Part shown: positions 1 to 7,216 of the stretch, in pieces
Layout: the number at the start of each line of letters is the position of its first letter
Position numbering within the stretch: the first letter of the stretch is position 1
Source of the DNA: Pseudomonas fluorescens
GTDB taxonomy: Bacteria > Pseudomonadota > Gammaproteobacteria > Pseudomonadales > Pseudomonadaceae
NCBI RefSeq assembly: GCF_902497625.1
Contig: NZ_CABVGX010000001.1
Coordinates: 1-64,000 of the forward strand
DNA length: 64,000 bases
Direction of reading: 5' to 3'
Made by a program: the position numbers and the translations under genes
Notes under the pieces: generated by a model
Told to the model about the DNA's origin: nothing
The model's input: only the letters and a program-made list of their open reading frames with translations
The model's database searches: none

Positions 1-402
1 GAGCAGGACCTGGTCGCGGAGGTAATGCGGATCACCGACGGCCGCGGCGCGCGCATCGCCTTCGACCCGGTCGCGGGGCCGCAAGTCGAAACACTGGCGC
101 AAGCGATGAGTCAGCAGGGCCTGCTTTTCATCTATGGCAATCTCAGCGGTCAGGAGACGCCGTTCCCGGCCTTGGTAGCGATGAACAAGGCCCTGAGCGT
201 GCGCGGCTACACGCTGTTCGAACTGACCGGTGATCCGCAACGCTTGGCGCCTGCGCAAGCCTTTATCACGCGCGGCCTCGAGGCCGGACAGCTGAAGCCG
301 ATCATTGCCAAGACCTTCCCCTTCGAGCAGATCGTCGAAGCGCACCGTTACATGGAATCGAACCAGCAGTTCGGCAAGATCGTCGTCACGGTATCTCGGT
401 AG
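1..402 (+). CDS. Zinc-type alcohol dehydrogenase/quinone oxidoreductase, C-terminal part
   Basis: The frame is open from base 1 and stops at 400-402, so only the last 133 codons are present. The remainder reads as the cofactor-domain end of an MDR family NAD(P)-dependent oxidoreductase: an AFDPVAGP segment, the strand LLFIYGNLSG and the usual terminal FGKIVVTV strand. Such enzymes reduce quinones or alkenals, or oxidise alcohols, in the cytoplasm. The catalytic N-terminal half is outside the window, so the substrate cannot be judged. Confidence 0.85.
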   Translation, partial: EQDLVAEVMRITDGRGARIAFDPVAGPQVETLAQAMSQQGLLFIYGNLSGQETPFPALVAMNKALSVRGYTLFELTGDPQRLAPAQAFITRGLEAGQLKPIIAKTFPFEQIVEAHRYMESNQQFGKIVVTVSR

Positions 403-485
403 AGGCAGTTCGTGAAAGACCAGGAGAGGGCAGAGTCGCCTTTCCCGCGACTGCGGAAATGACTCGACGCTGCCCCTTCATCCCC

Positions 486-524
486 GCCACGCTGGAGCTG
501 GGCGGCAAATCGGCGAATATCGCG
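486..524 (+). pseudogene. Possible aldehyde dehydrogenase relic
   Basis: Reading in frame from 486 gives A-T-L-E-L-G-G-K-S-A-N-I-A, which matches the conserved LELGGKSANI block that holds the catalytic Glu of aldehyde dehydrogenases. Nothing else of the family is legible on either side, so this would be a fragment only. It ends exactly where the cassette-like segment begins (G524/T525). A chance match of this length is possible. Confidence 0.35.
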
Positions 525-583
525 TTGGGCTTACTGGAATACGTCACGCATGGTGATGTCGTCGTAACAACAGGAGGTACGTC

Positions 584-886
584 ATGGTCAAAGTAGCGTT
601 GTTCGTTCGTCTGGAAGCAAAGCCTGGGAAAGAGAAAGAGGTAGAGAACTTTCTCTTGAATGGCCTTCCAATAGTGGAGGAAGAGCCAGCCACTACGGCG
701 TGGTTCGGAATCCGCTTGGGGCCGTCCACCTTTGGCATCTTTGACGCCTTCCCGGATGAAGCAGGTCGGCAGGCTCATCTTTCGGGCAAGGTCGCAGCGG
801 CGCTTATGGCAAAGGCTGCCGAGCTGTTTGCCAAACCGCCGTCAATCGAGAAGGTTGACGTCCTGGCGGCCAAGCTACCCGGCTAA
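584..886 (+). CDS. Antibiotic biosynthesis monooxygenase (ABM) domain protein
   Basis: This 100-residue protein is the length of a single ABM ferredoxin-like fold. It starts VKVALFVRLEAKPGKEKEVE, the typical first strand and helix, and later has GIFDAFPDEAGRQAHLSGKV, the usual second half. Relatives are cofactor-free quinol monooxygenases or small dimeric proteins of unknown role. A strong Shine-Dalgarno AGGAGGT (572-578) fixes the start. It is the only gene of the putative cassette, and its expression would depend on an upstream promoter. Confidence 0.8.
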   Translation: MVKVALFVRLEAKPGKEKEVENFLLNGLPIVEEEPATTAWFGIRLGPSTFGIFDAFPDEAGRQAHLSGKVAAALMAKAAELFAKPPSIEKVDVLAAKLPG

Positions 887-890
887 GCAA

Positions 891-958
891 ACCCAACAAG
901 GCGCTCCAGTCGCGTCCCTGCCGCTTTGCGGCGGCAGGGACGCGACTGGGCTTGGACG
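891..958 (+). other. attC-like recombination site
   Basis: R'' box ACCCAAC at 891-897, an eight-base unpaired spacer, then a perfect 17-bp stem (908-924 with 931-947) and the tail GGGCTTGGACG. In the folded bottom strand the R box would pair with GTTGGGC from the left edge (524-530). The layout of R box, spacer and imperfect central hairpin is that of attC sites. Read only as RNA it could be a terminator, but no T-run follows. Confidence 0.55.
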
Positions 959-1020
959 TCCACCGGCCTGTTCTAAACGGAGCGCTCGAGAGGTGCCTGT
1001 CCAGGCACTAGCATCTATTT

Positions 1021-1043
1021 ATCTACAAACGCAAATATATAGG
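1021..1043 (+). promoter_or_regulatory. Shared element in front of the OYE gene
   Basis: ATCTA-N7-AAATATRTAGG. The same element with the same spacing lies at 2624-2646 in front of the luciferase-like gene. It ends nine bases before the OYE start and contains the AGG that would serve as Shine-Dalgarno. It is roughly an inverted repeat (CTAYA...TATRTAG), which suits an ArsR-type operator overlapping the transcription start; the ArsR gene lies between the two copies. Confidence 0.5.
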
Positions 1044-1052
1044 TAGTTACAC

Positions 1053-2177
1053 ATGAAAGATTCCATTCTTTTCGAAAGCACCACGCTGGGCCCCTACAGC
1101 CTGAAAAACCGCATCGTCCTGCCGCCGCTGACCCGTTCGCGTAGCTCGCAGCCAGGCAACATTCCCAATGACCTGATGGCGACCTACTACCGCCAGCGTA
1201 CCGGTGCCGGCTTCATGGTCACCGAGGGCACCCAGATCGAGCCGCGCGGCCAGGGCTACGCCTGGACCCCGGGCATCCACAGTGCCGAACAGATCCTCGG
1301 CTGGCGCAAAGTGACCGATGCGGTACACGCCGAGGGCGGCACCATCTTCGCTCAGCTCTGGCATGTCGGCCGGGTCTCGCACACCTCGTTGCAACCCAAT
1401 GGCGAAGCCCCGGTGGCGCCATCGGCGATCCCGGCCGAGGGCGTCAGCGTATTCATCGAGACAGGTCCCGGCACCGGCGCCCTGGCGCCGCCTTCGATGC
1501 CACGTGCACTGACCACCGCCGAGGTCAAGGAGCTGGTACAGCTCTATGCACAGGCCGCTCGCAACGCCCTCGACGCCGGTTTCGACGGCGTGGAAATCCA
1601 CTCCGCCAACGGTTATCTGATCAACCAGTTCATTTCCGCGCACAGCAATCAGCGCGACGACGAGTACGGCAGCTCGTTGCAAAATCGCCTGCGCTTCCTC
1701 CGTGAGGTGACCCAGGCGGTGGCCGCGGTGGTCGGTAAAGACCGGCTCGGCGTGCGTTTCGCCCCGTTGTTCGCCAGCACCGACGAGGCCCGCGTATATC
1801 TCGGCCTGGTCGAAGAAAACCCACACGAGACCTATGTCGAAGCGGTCAAGGTGCTGGAAGAAGTCGGCATCGCTTACCTGTCGCTGGCCGAGGCGGATTG
1901 GGAAAACGCACCGGAGCTGCCGGAAAGCTTCCGCAGCGCGGTGCGCGAGGTCTTCAGCGGGCGCATCCTCTATGCCGGCAAATACACCGCCGAGCGAGGC
2001 AAGCGTGTGCTCGAGGCGGGCTGGGGCGATCTGGTCGCCTTCGGCCGTCCGTTCATCGCCAACCCGGACCTGCCCAAGCGGATTGCCAATGGCTGGCCGC
2101 TGAACCCGGTCGATCCGGCCAGCATGTACGGCGGAACCGCTGTCGGCTACACCGACTATCCGACCTATGGCGGATAG
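1053..2177 (+). CDS. Old yellow enzyme family alkene reductase
   Basis: 374 residues, the full length of NemA/XenB-type flavin enzymes. FMN-barrel landmarks are LPPLTRSR near residues 23-30, the substrate-anion pair H183 and N186 in EIHSANGYLI, and DEYGSSLQNRLRFL further on. The family reduces activated alkenes, N-ethylmaleimide, nitrate esters or nitroaromatics with NAD(P)H in the cytoplasm. The ArsR gene and a second flavin enzyme follow, as in electrophile-responsive sets. The in vivo substrate is unknown. Confidence 0.93.
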   Translation: MKDSILFESTTLGPYSLKNRIVLPPLTRSRSSQPGNIPNDLMATYYRQRTGAGFMVTEGTQIEPRGQGYAWTPGIHSAEQILGWRKVTDAVHAEGGTIFAQLWHVGRVSHTSLQPNGEAPVAPSAIPAEGVSVFIETGPGTGALAPPSMPRALTTAEVKELVQLYAQAARNALDAGFDGVEIHSANGYLINQFISAHSNQRDDEYGSSLQNRLRFLREVTQAVAAVVGKDRLGVRFAPLFASTDEARVYLGLVEENPHETYVEAVKVLEEVGIAYLSLAEADWENAPELPESFRSAVREVFSGRILYAGKYTAERGKRVLEAGWGDLVAFGRPFIANPDLPKRIANGWPLNPVDPASMYGGTAVGYTDYPTYGG

Positions 2178-2189
2178 TCCGCTCGAGGT

Positions 2190-2223
2190 GCCGGCCCCCG
2201 AGCGATACGGTTCGGGGGCCGGC
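2190..2223 (+). terminator. Hairpin after the OYE gene
   Basis: A perfect 12-bp stem (2190-2201 with 2212-2223) starts 12 bases after the OYE stop. It is strong and GC-rich but lacks a clear T-run, so termination may be partial. Confidence 0.5.
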
Positions 2224-2283
2224 GCATTGTCGGTTGAGCGGGCATATCGTAATATAGCAAAAAATAGTTATCGTGCGTGACCT

Positions 2284-2589
2284 ATGAGTATCGACGTAAG
2301 CGAAGCGCTGAAGGCGCTAGACAACCCAACACGCCTGAACATCCTCAGTTGGCTGAAGGATCCGCGTCATCATTTCCCCGAGCAGGAGGTGGATCCTGAG
2401 CAGGTCGGTGTCTGCGTGAGCATCATCCAGGATCGGGTAGGCCTGTCGCAGTCGACCGTCTCGCTGTATCTCGCTGCCTTGCAGCGGGCGCAACTGGTGA
2501 CCTCACAACGCATCGGTCCCTGGACTTATTACAAACGCCATGAGCAGAACATCGCGGCGTTCCAGGTGGCCTTGAAAGCGCTGATTTGA
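2284..2589 (+). CDS. ArsR-family transcriptional repressor
   Basis: 101 residues. The winged-helix pattern is clear: ALKALDNPTRLNILSWL at the N-terminus, a recognition helix around GLSQSTVSLYLAALQRAQLV and a wing ending RIGPWTYYKRH. ArsR proteins sense metals or, as thiol switches, electrophiles and oxidants. A single Cys occurs (VCVSI, about residue 44), and no ELCVCDL metal site is present, so redox or ligand sensing is more likely. It sits between two flavin enzymes that share an upstream element. Confidence 0.9.
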   Translation: MSIDVSEALKALDNPTRLNILSWLKDPRHHFPEQEVDPEQVGVCVSIIQDRVGLSQSTVSLYLAALQRAQLVTSQRIGPWTYYKRHEQNIAAFQVALKALI

Positions 2590-2590
2590 T

Positions 2591-2611
2591 GCCTGCTCGC
2601 AGGCGTTTTTT
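2591..2611 (+). terminator. Rho-independent terminator after arsR
   Basis: GCCTG-CTCG-CAGGC hairpin followed by GTTTTTTC, starting two bases after the ArsR stop. It separates the repressor from the luciferase-like gene, which therefore needs its own promoter. Confidence 0.8.
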
Positions 2612-2623
2612 CAGCCCTTCAAA

Positions 2624-2646
2624 ATCTATATTTTGAAATATGTAGG
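2624..2646 (+). promoter_or_regulatory. Shared element in front of the luciferase-like gene
   Basis: Second copy of ATCTA-N7-AAATATRTAGG. This copy is a nearly perfect palindrome centred on TG (CTATATTT-TG-AAATATGTAG) and ends seven bases before the start codon at 2654. Same position relative to the gene as the copy at 1021-1043. Confidence 0.5.
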
Positions 2647-2653
2647 AGAGAAG

Positions 2654-3622
2654 ATGTTAACTCCGAATTCCATTCCCTATCAGCAACAACCTGGCTTTCA
2701 GCACACCTACCGCCAAGGCCGCCTGAGCCTAGGTCTTTTCTTCCCCCTCGAAGCCTTTACCGGCGATACGCCGAGTATGCTCGACCAAGTGAACCTGGCC
2801 CAACGCGCCGAGAAGCTGGGTTTCTCTGCCCTCTGGTTTCGCGACGTGCCGTTACGCGACCCCAGCTTCGGTGATTCGGGCCAGGTCTTCGATCCCTGGG
2901 TCTACCTGGGTTTTATGGCGGCACACACTCGCTCGATTGCGCTGGGCACCGCGTCGGTCATCCTGCCAATCCGCAATCCCCTACACACCGCCAAGGCCGC
3001 AACTAGTGTCGATCAGCTCAGCGGTGGCCGCCTGTTACTCGGCGTGGCTTCCGGTGACCGTCCAGTAGAGTTTCCGGCATTCGGTGTCGACCCGGAGCAA
3101 CGCGACAGCCTGTTCCGCGAATACCTCAAGGTATTTCGCGAGGTTCAGCGCAGCAGTTTCGTGCCTTTGACCTGGTCCGGCGGCACGCTTGAGGGGGCCG
3201 ATCTGATTCCCAAGCCGACGACGGCGGAAATTCCTTTCTTCGTCACCGGCCATAGCCGCCAGACGCTGGAGTGGATCGCCCGCTGCAGTCATGGCTGGAT
3301 CAGCTATCCGCGTGCACCGAAGACTCAGCAGCTGATTGTCGAGGACTGGCGCAAGGCGGTTCGTGCCGAATGTGGTGAACTGTTCAAACCCTTCACCCAG
3401 TCGCTATACATCGACCTGACAGATAACCCGCAGACACCACCTCGGCCGATCCACCTGGGCTATCAACTGGGGCGACATCACCTGATCCCGCTGCTGCACA
3501 GCTTGCAGGAGATCGGCGTTAACCATGTGATCATCAATTTGAAATACGGCCAACGCCCCGCAGGTGAGGTCATTGAGGAACTCGGTCAGTTCGTTCTACC
3601 TGACTTCGTCATGTCAGCATAA
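2654..3622 (+). CDS. Luciferase-like (LLM class) flavin-dependent oxidoreductase
   Basis: 322 residues from the ATG at 2654, chosen because TAGGAGAG lies just upstream; an ATG at 2633 has no such site. The bacterial-luciferase barrel is visible in LAQRAEKLGFSALWFRD, IALGTASVILPIRNPLHTA and DQLSGGRLLLGVASGDRP. The family uses reduced FMN or F420; in Pseudomonas FMNH2 is likely, supplied by a partner reductase. It closely resembles the LLM subgroup of about 320 residues with no known substrate. Probably co-regulated with the OYE gene. Confidence 0.9.
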   Translation: MLTPNSIPYQQQPGFQHTYRQGRLSLGLFFPLEAFTGDTPSMLDQVNLAQRAEKLGFSALWFRDVPLRDPSFGDSGQVFDPWVYLGFMAAHTRSIALGTASVILPIRNPLHTAKAATSVDQLSGGRLLLGVASGDRPVEFPAFGVDPEQRDSLFREYLKVFREVQRSSFVPLTWSGGTLEGADLIPKPTTAEIPFFVTGHSRQTLEWIARCSHGWISYPRAPKTQQLIVEDWRKAVRAECGELFKPFTQSLYIDLTDNPQTPPRPIHLGYQLGRHHLIPLLHSLQEIGVNHVIINLKYGQRPAGEVIEELGQFVLPDFVMSA

Positions 3623-3666
3623 GCCGGCGTGGTGAGGCATCAAATCATTATCCGTGGGGATTGCTC

Positions 3667-3738
3667 ATGAGTTTCAAGGCAGTATTGCTTAACAAGGACC
3701 AGCAGGGGTTCTCTGCTCGTGTGACTGAGCTTGGTTGA
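3667..3738 (+). pseudogene. acuI/yhdH-type acrylyl-CoA reductase, N-terminal relic
   Basis: Only 23 codons remain, MSFKAVLLNKDQQGFSARVTELG, then a stop. This is the typical beginning of the MDR-family AcuI/YhdH protein, normally about 330 residues. The sequence after it belongs to another gene family, so a deletion joined two unrelated genes here. Confidence 0.6.
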
Positions 3739-3895
3739 TACCACGGCCGCTGGCGATTCGTTCAACGCGGGTTATCTCGCCAGCAGGCTGGACGGCGGCA
3801 CTCCACAACATGCAGCTGCCGAAGGCCATAGGCTGGCCGGGCGGGTGATTCAGTATCCGGGGGCATTGATTGCAAGGGAGGTGATGCCGGATTGA
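3731..3895 (+). pseudogene. 2-dehydro-3-deoxygluconokinase (KdgK), C-terminal relic
   Basis: Frame from 3731 gives LVDTTAAGDSFNAGYLASRL and continues for 54 codons to the stop at 3893. The GDSFNAGY motif is the PfkB-family anion hole with the catalytic Asp. The N-terminal 80 percent is missing and there is no start, so this cannot be functional. It overlaps the end of the preceding relic in another frame. Confidence 0.75.
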
Positions 3896-4242
3896 CAACA
3901 TGTAGCCGTTTGACTCCGGCCGGAATGGCTCAGGTAACGTCGCGGTGAAGCTGGTAGGCGATGCTACGCAACGGCACTGATAATCAACCGGATCGGGCAA
4001 CTGCCTGACCCATTCATCCCGAAAGAAGCACCCTCATACCGCGATTGCGAAGCAACCCGAACAATAGTAAACCGGTCGAACCGGCGTCGGCAAAACCCTC
4101 GAATGACCAGGTGCGTAAAGTACGTAATAGCAATTGGGAACCGACGCGCGAATAGCCCATCATGGCTCTGCTGGTGCAGATGTCACTCGTCTATCAGAGG
4201 TCGGTGACCAACCCTCCGCAGCCCACGTGACCTATCAAAGGG
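3896..4242. other. Intergenic stretch without a recognised gene
   Basis: No ORF here has a family signature or plausible Shine-Dalgarno. The stretch follows two gene relics and probably contains further decayed sequence. Confidence 0.5.
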
Positions 4243-4680
4243 TCAGCGAAGTACCATCAAATAGACACCGCAGGCGAGTGCCATTAGCCCAGCCGGGATG
4301 GCCAGCAAGGAGATCCGGTCGATCAGCTTGGACTGATAAATGACATCGGCGAGGTCGTCTGTCTCTGCGGATGCACGTCGCTTCAGTACGGGCACAAGGC
4401 ACAGTGCATTGCCGAGAACAGCGATGCCTCCTGCCACAACTTTTAGGGCATAAATGCCGTCGAAGCGCGCAGGCTCGATGAGCAGCAATCCGGTCACCAG
4501 CACCACGCTGAAGGCGGGCATCTCGAAGAACAGATCGATCTGGCTGTGCAGCCTGGCGACTGTGAAGCCCTGACTCCGACTCTGTGCTCGGGTGCGTTCA
4601 AGCAGGTACTCGACCGCTACGACGCCCAGCCAGAAGGCCACGGCGAAAAGATGTAGTTGAAGCAAAAGGTTAAATCGCAT
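4243..4680 (-). CDS. Small integral membrane protein, unknown function
   Basis: 145 residues with about four membrane segments: 4-24 (LLLQLHLFAVAFWLGVVAVE), near 52-70, 76-97 and 124-143. A basic loop KRRASAETDD lies between the last two. No family was recognised, although the fold resembles small CopD/DUF2269-like inner-membrane proteins. It is the last gene of the leftward acyl-CoA operon, ten bases after the crotonase gene. Confidence 0.7.
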   Translation of the reverse strand: MRFNLLLQLHLFAVAFWLGVVAVEYLLERTRAQSRSQGFTVARLHSQIDLFFEMPAFSVVLVTGLLLIEPARFDGIYALKVVAGGIAVLGNALCLVPVLKRRASAETDDLADVIYQSKLIDRISLLAIPAGLMALACGVYLMVLR

Positions 4681-4690
4681 GGTGTTCTCC

Positions 4691-5524
4691 TCAGTCCCTG
4701 ATCAAACCTGGCGTCTTAGTTGGTGCATCGGAGCGTCTGTCGGGATGATCGCGCTCAAGAAAGCGACGCAGCCCCTCGCGGGTCTCGGGTTGATGGATGG
4801 AACGGTTGAAGCACTCCGCCTCGATGCGCAAGCCCTCAGCCAGGGGTTGACCATAGCCGCGGATCGCGGCCTCCTTGTCCGCGCACATGGCGGGTTGAGG
4901 GAGGGCACAGAGGAATTTGGCCAGTTCCATCGCACGCTCCAGTGAGCGCCCTTTGGGGACCACTTCATTGGCCAAGCCGATGGTGAGGGCTTCAGAGGCC
5001 GAGATGACCTTGCCTGTCAGGATCAGCTCCATTGCCCTGCCCAACCCCACGATGCGCGGCAGGCGTTGGCTGCCGCCATCGGCCAGGCCAATGTTCCAGC
5101 GGCGACAGGTCACACCGAAGGAGGCGTGCTCCTCGGCGATGCGCATGTCTGCGAAGCAGGCCCATTCCAGGCCGCCGGCGTAGGCAGCGCCATTCACAGC
5201 AGCGATCACGGGCTTGTAGATGTCCGTCCAACGGCTGGGTCCGAGAATACCCGGGCGCTCGCCGCGGTCGTGCGCAGCAATCTCGTCCGCGGTGGAAGGC
5301 ACCAGGTCAAATCCTGCCTCAAGGTCTCCACCGGTACAGAAAGCTTTGTCGCCGGCACCAGTGATGATCGCAACCAGAGCACTCTGGTCATCCCGGAAAC
5401 GTGTCCAGGCCTCCACCAGCTCCAAGTGGGTGGTTGGCCCAATGCAGTTGCGCTTGTCTGGGCGATTGAAACGGATGACCCTGATAGGGCCGTGTGTCTC
5501 GTAGTCGATTTGGGTAAAAGCCAT
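4691..5524 (-). CDS. Enoyl-CoA hydratase/isomerase (crotonase) family protein
   Basis: 277 residues. The two oxyanion-hole segments are present: DKAFCTGGDLEAG (about 58-71) and the AAVNGAAYAGGLEWACFAD region (about 109-127). A classical hydratase has Glu in the second block after GGG.E; here the order is AGGLEWA, so hydratase, isomerase or hydrolase activity cannot be distinguished. It acts on a CoA thioester in the cytoplasm. It differs clearly from the other crotonase of this operon, suggesting a second step of the same pathway. Confidence 0.85.
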   Translation of the reverse strand: MAFTQIDYETHGPIRVIRFNRPDKRNCIGPTTHLELVEAWTRFRDDQSALVAIITGAGDKAFCTGGDLEAGFDLVPSTADEIAAHDRGERPGILGPSRWTDIYKPVIAAVNGAAYAGGLEWACFADMRIAEEHASFGVTCRRWNIGLADGGSQRLPRIVGLGRAMELILTGKVISASEALTIGLANEVVPKGRSLERAMELAKFLCALPQPAMCADKEAAIRGYGQPLAEGLRIEAECFNRSIHQPETREGLRRFLERDHPDRRSDAPTKTPGLIRD

Positions 5525-5561
5525 AGCAGCTAGCCCTCTTGTTATTGTTCTGTGCGGATGA

Positions 5562-6296
5562 TCAATGCCACGCCACGCGCTGATTGAGCGGGAAGCGCAA
5601 CCGTGGGTTGTAGACCGCGCGTTCTCCCGGCATCCCGACCGCCAGCAGCATGACTGGGATTGCGCCTTTCGGAACGGGCAGCACCTGCTTCAGACGCTTC
5701 TCATCGAAGCCCTCCATGGGGCAGGTGCTGTAGCCGTGGCTCTGGAACGCCAGCATCAGGTTCTGCGCCGCCAGCGCTGTCGACTTCACGGCCCAGAGTC
5801 GCATCTGTTCCAGGCTATTGGGCGTGCGCATGACGGGGCGCCTGAAGCCCATCAGCCTGACCATCTGTCGTTTGAGCAAACCGCGCCAACCCAACCAGCC
5901 CTGGTTGTACTGGAATGGGGCGCTGTTCTTGTAGAAATGCTCAATCGCCTTGGGCACAGCGGGTTCTGGCCAAAGCCTGAGTACATCGGCACATGCCTGT
6001 TCCCAGGTGTTCGAATGTGCGAACACGGCAATGATCAGCGGTGCTTTCGCAGCGCTCTGGCCCAAACACACAGGCTGCAGTTGTTGCAGGAGATCGGGAT
6101 TGCGTACGACATGAAAAGACCAAGGCTGCAGATTGCATGAGCTAGGTGCCAGCATTGCCAGCTCCAGGCACTCCTGGATAACCGCCTTGGGCACCGCTTC
6201 GGCCGTGAAACGTCGCACTGCGCGCCGACTTTCGACCAGTGAGCGGAATACCTTGGCGGATGCAGAAAACTCTGTGCGTGGCGCGGTGGTGCTCAT
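5562..6296 (-). CDS. Nitroreductase-family FMN oxidoreductase
   Basis: 244 residues from the ATG at 6296, which overlaps the hydrolase stop as TGATG, a sign of coupling. The FMN-binding start SRRAVRRFTAEAVP and the APSSCNLQPWSFHVV loop are typical, as is the C-terminal MLLAVGMPGE. Members reduce nitro groups, quinones or flavins, or dehydrogenate ring compounds. Its place among acyl-CoA genes suggests it reduces or oxidises a ring or enone intermediate; this is inference. Confidence 0.85.
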   Translation of the reverse strand: MSTTAPRTEFSASAKVFRSLVESRRAVRRFTAEAVPKAVIQECLELAMLAPSSCNLQPWSFHVVRNPDLLQQLQPVCLGQSAAKAPLIIAVFAHSNTWEQACADVLRLWPEPAVPKAIEHFYKNSAPFQYNQGWLGWRGLLKRQMVRLMGFRRPVMRTPNSLEQMRLWAVKSTALAAQNLMLAFQSHGYSTCPMEGFDEKRLKQVLPVPKGAIPVMLLAVGMPGERAVYNPRLRFPLNQRVAWH

Positions 6297-7216
6297 CAGC
6301 GGCATCCCGTGCCAGCGCGACTTTGCGTCGTTGTACTGTTGCTCTGCGCCGCAAACCAGTTGAGCACCTCGTCCCAGGCATCCGTAGCTGAAGCCCGGAA
6401 ATACCCCATGTGACCGATGGGGTGCTTTTTCGTCTCGGGATGGAGATCACGCGTCAGCAACGGAGCATTGCGATAACCCTTGAGGAAGGCGTCTCGCGAG
6501 GCAGGAGGCGCCCATGGGTCATCCACCGCATTGGCGAAGACGCAGGGCATGCGGACTTCTGCATAAAGGCTGGCGACCGGAGCCATTGAGGGATCGTCGA
6601 AGAAGTAATGGGGGTGGGCACACCAGCGCCGCCAGTCTTTGTAGACACCCAGCGGCAGGTCATCGCCCATCCCCAGCATGCTCCAGGCCATGTAGCCCTT
6701 GTACGCGACGATCAGCGGCAGAACACAAGACCACAGCAGGCGAACCTTGAAGGCTTCAAGCCTGGGCATCCACCCGGCCCATCCGGCGCCAGTACCGAAG
6801 CAATAGGCAGAAGTGATCTTGTGATGATTGGGCAGCAAGCCCAGAGCATGCCCACCAAAGGAGTGGCCGACCCAGAACAGCGGAGTCCTGCCATCGTCCA
6901 TGTGCTCAACGGCTGCTGCCAGATCGCGAAAGCCCCAGTCCAGGTAGGACATCTCGAAACCTTTCAGGGATGTGGGCCTGGACTCTCCGATACCTCGGTA
7001 ATCGACAGTCAGGACGTTGAAGCCTTGTTTACTGGCATGCTCGGCGAAGCGGCGGTAGAAACGCTGTTGCACACCGGTCGCACCGGCCATGATCAGGTTG
7101 CCCTTCAGATTGCCCTGTGCTGAATAGCGGGTGGCGGCGAGGCGGTAGCCGTCGTCGGCCACTAGCGTCAGTTGATCAATCACCGAGAAGGTGGCGGCTG
7201 AATTAGGCAGAGTCAT
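6296..7216 (-). CDS. Alpha/beta hydrolase
   Basis: 306 residues. Nucleophile elbow GHSFGG (about 117-122), the strand TVDYRGIGESRP before it, an acid in FANAVDDPWAPP and a C-terminal HPIGHMGYFR that can supply the His. No signal peptide, so cytoplasmic. Overlaps the ligase stop by ATGA. It may open an ester or lactone, or cleave a thioester of the substrate whose acid is then activated by the ligase next door. Confidence 0.88.
   Translation of the reverse strand: MTLPNSAATFSVIDQLTLVADDGYRLAATRYSAQGNLKGNLIMAGATGVQQRFYRRFAEHASKQGFNVLTVDYRGIGESRPTSLKGFEMSYLDWGFRDLAAAVEHMDDGRTPLFWVGHSFGGHALGLLPNHHKITSAYCFGTGAGWAGWMPRLEAFKVRLLWSCVLPLIVAYKGYMAWSMLGMGDDLPLGVYKDWRRWCAHPHYFFDDPSMAPVASLYAEVRMPCVFANAVDDPWAPPASRDAFLKGYRNAPLLTRDLHPETKKHPIGHMGYFRASATDAWDEVLNWFAAQSNSTTTQSRAGTGCR

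Larger units (their letters stand above)
525..958 (+). mobile_element. Integron-type gene cassette (putative), single ORF with attC
   Basis: The left edge is the core GTTGGGC (524-530), which fits the cassette insertion core G^TTRRRY. The right edge is an attC-like palindrome whose R'' box ACCCAAC (891-897) pairs with that core once the ends are joined into a circle. One ORF fills the unit and stops four bases before the R'' box, the usual cassette layout. The base after the right edge is TCCACC rather than TTRRRY, so insertion at a secondary site or decay of the edge has to be assumed. No integron integrase is in the window. Confidence 0.55.

Noticed and set aside
1047..1826. Antisense frame of 259 codons across the OYE gene
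   Set aside because: Shadow of a clear alkene reductase; no start signal or homology.
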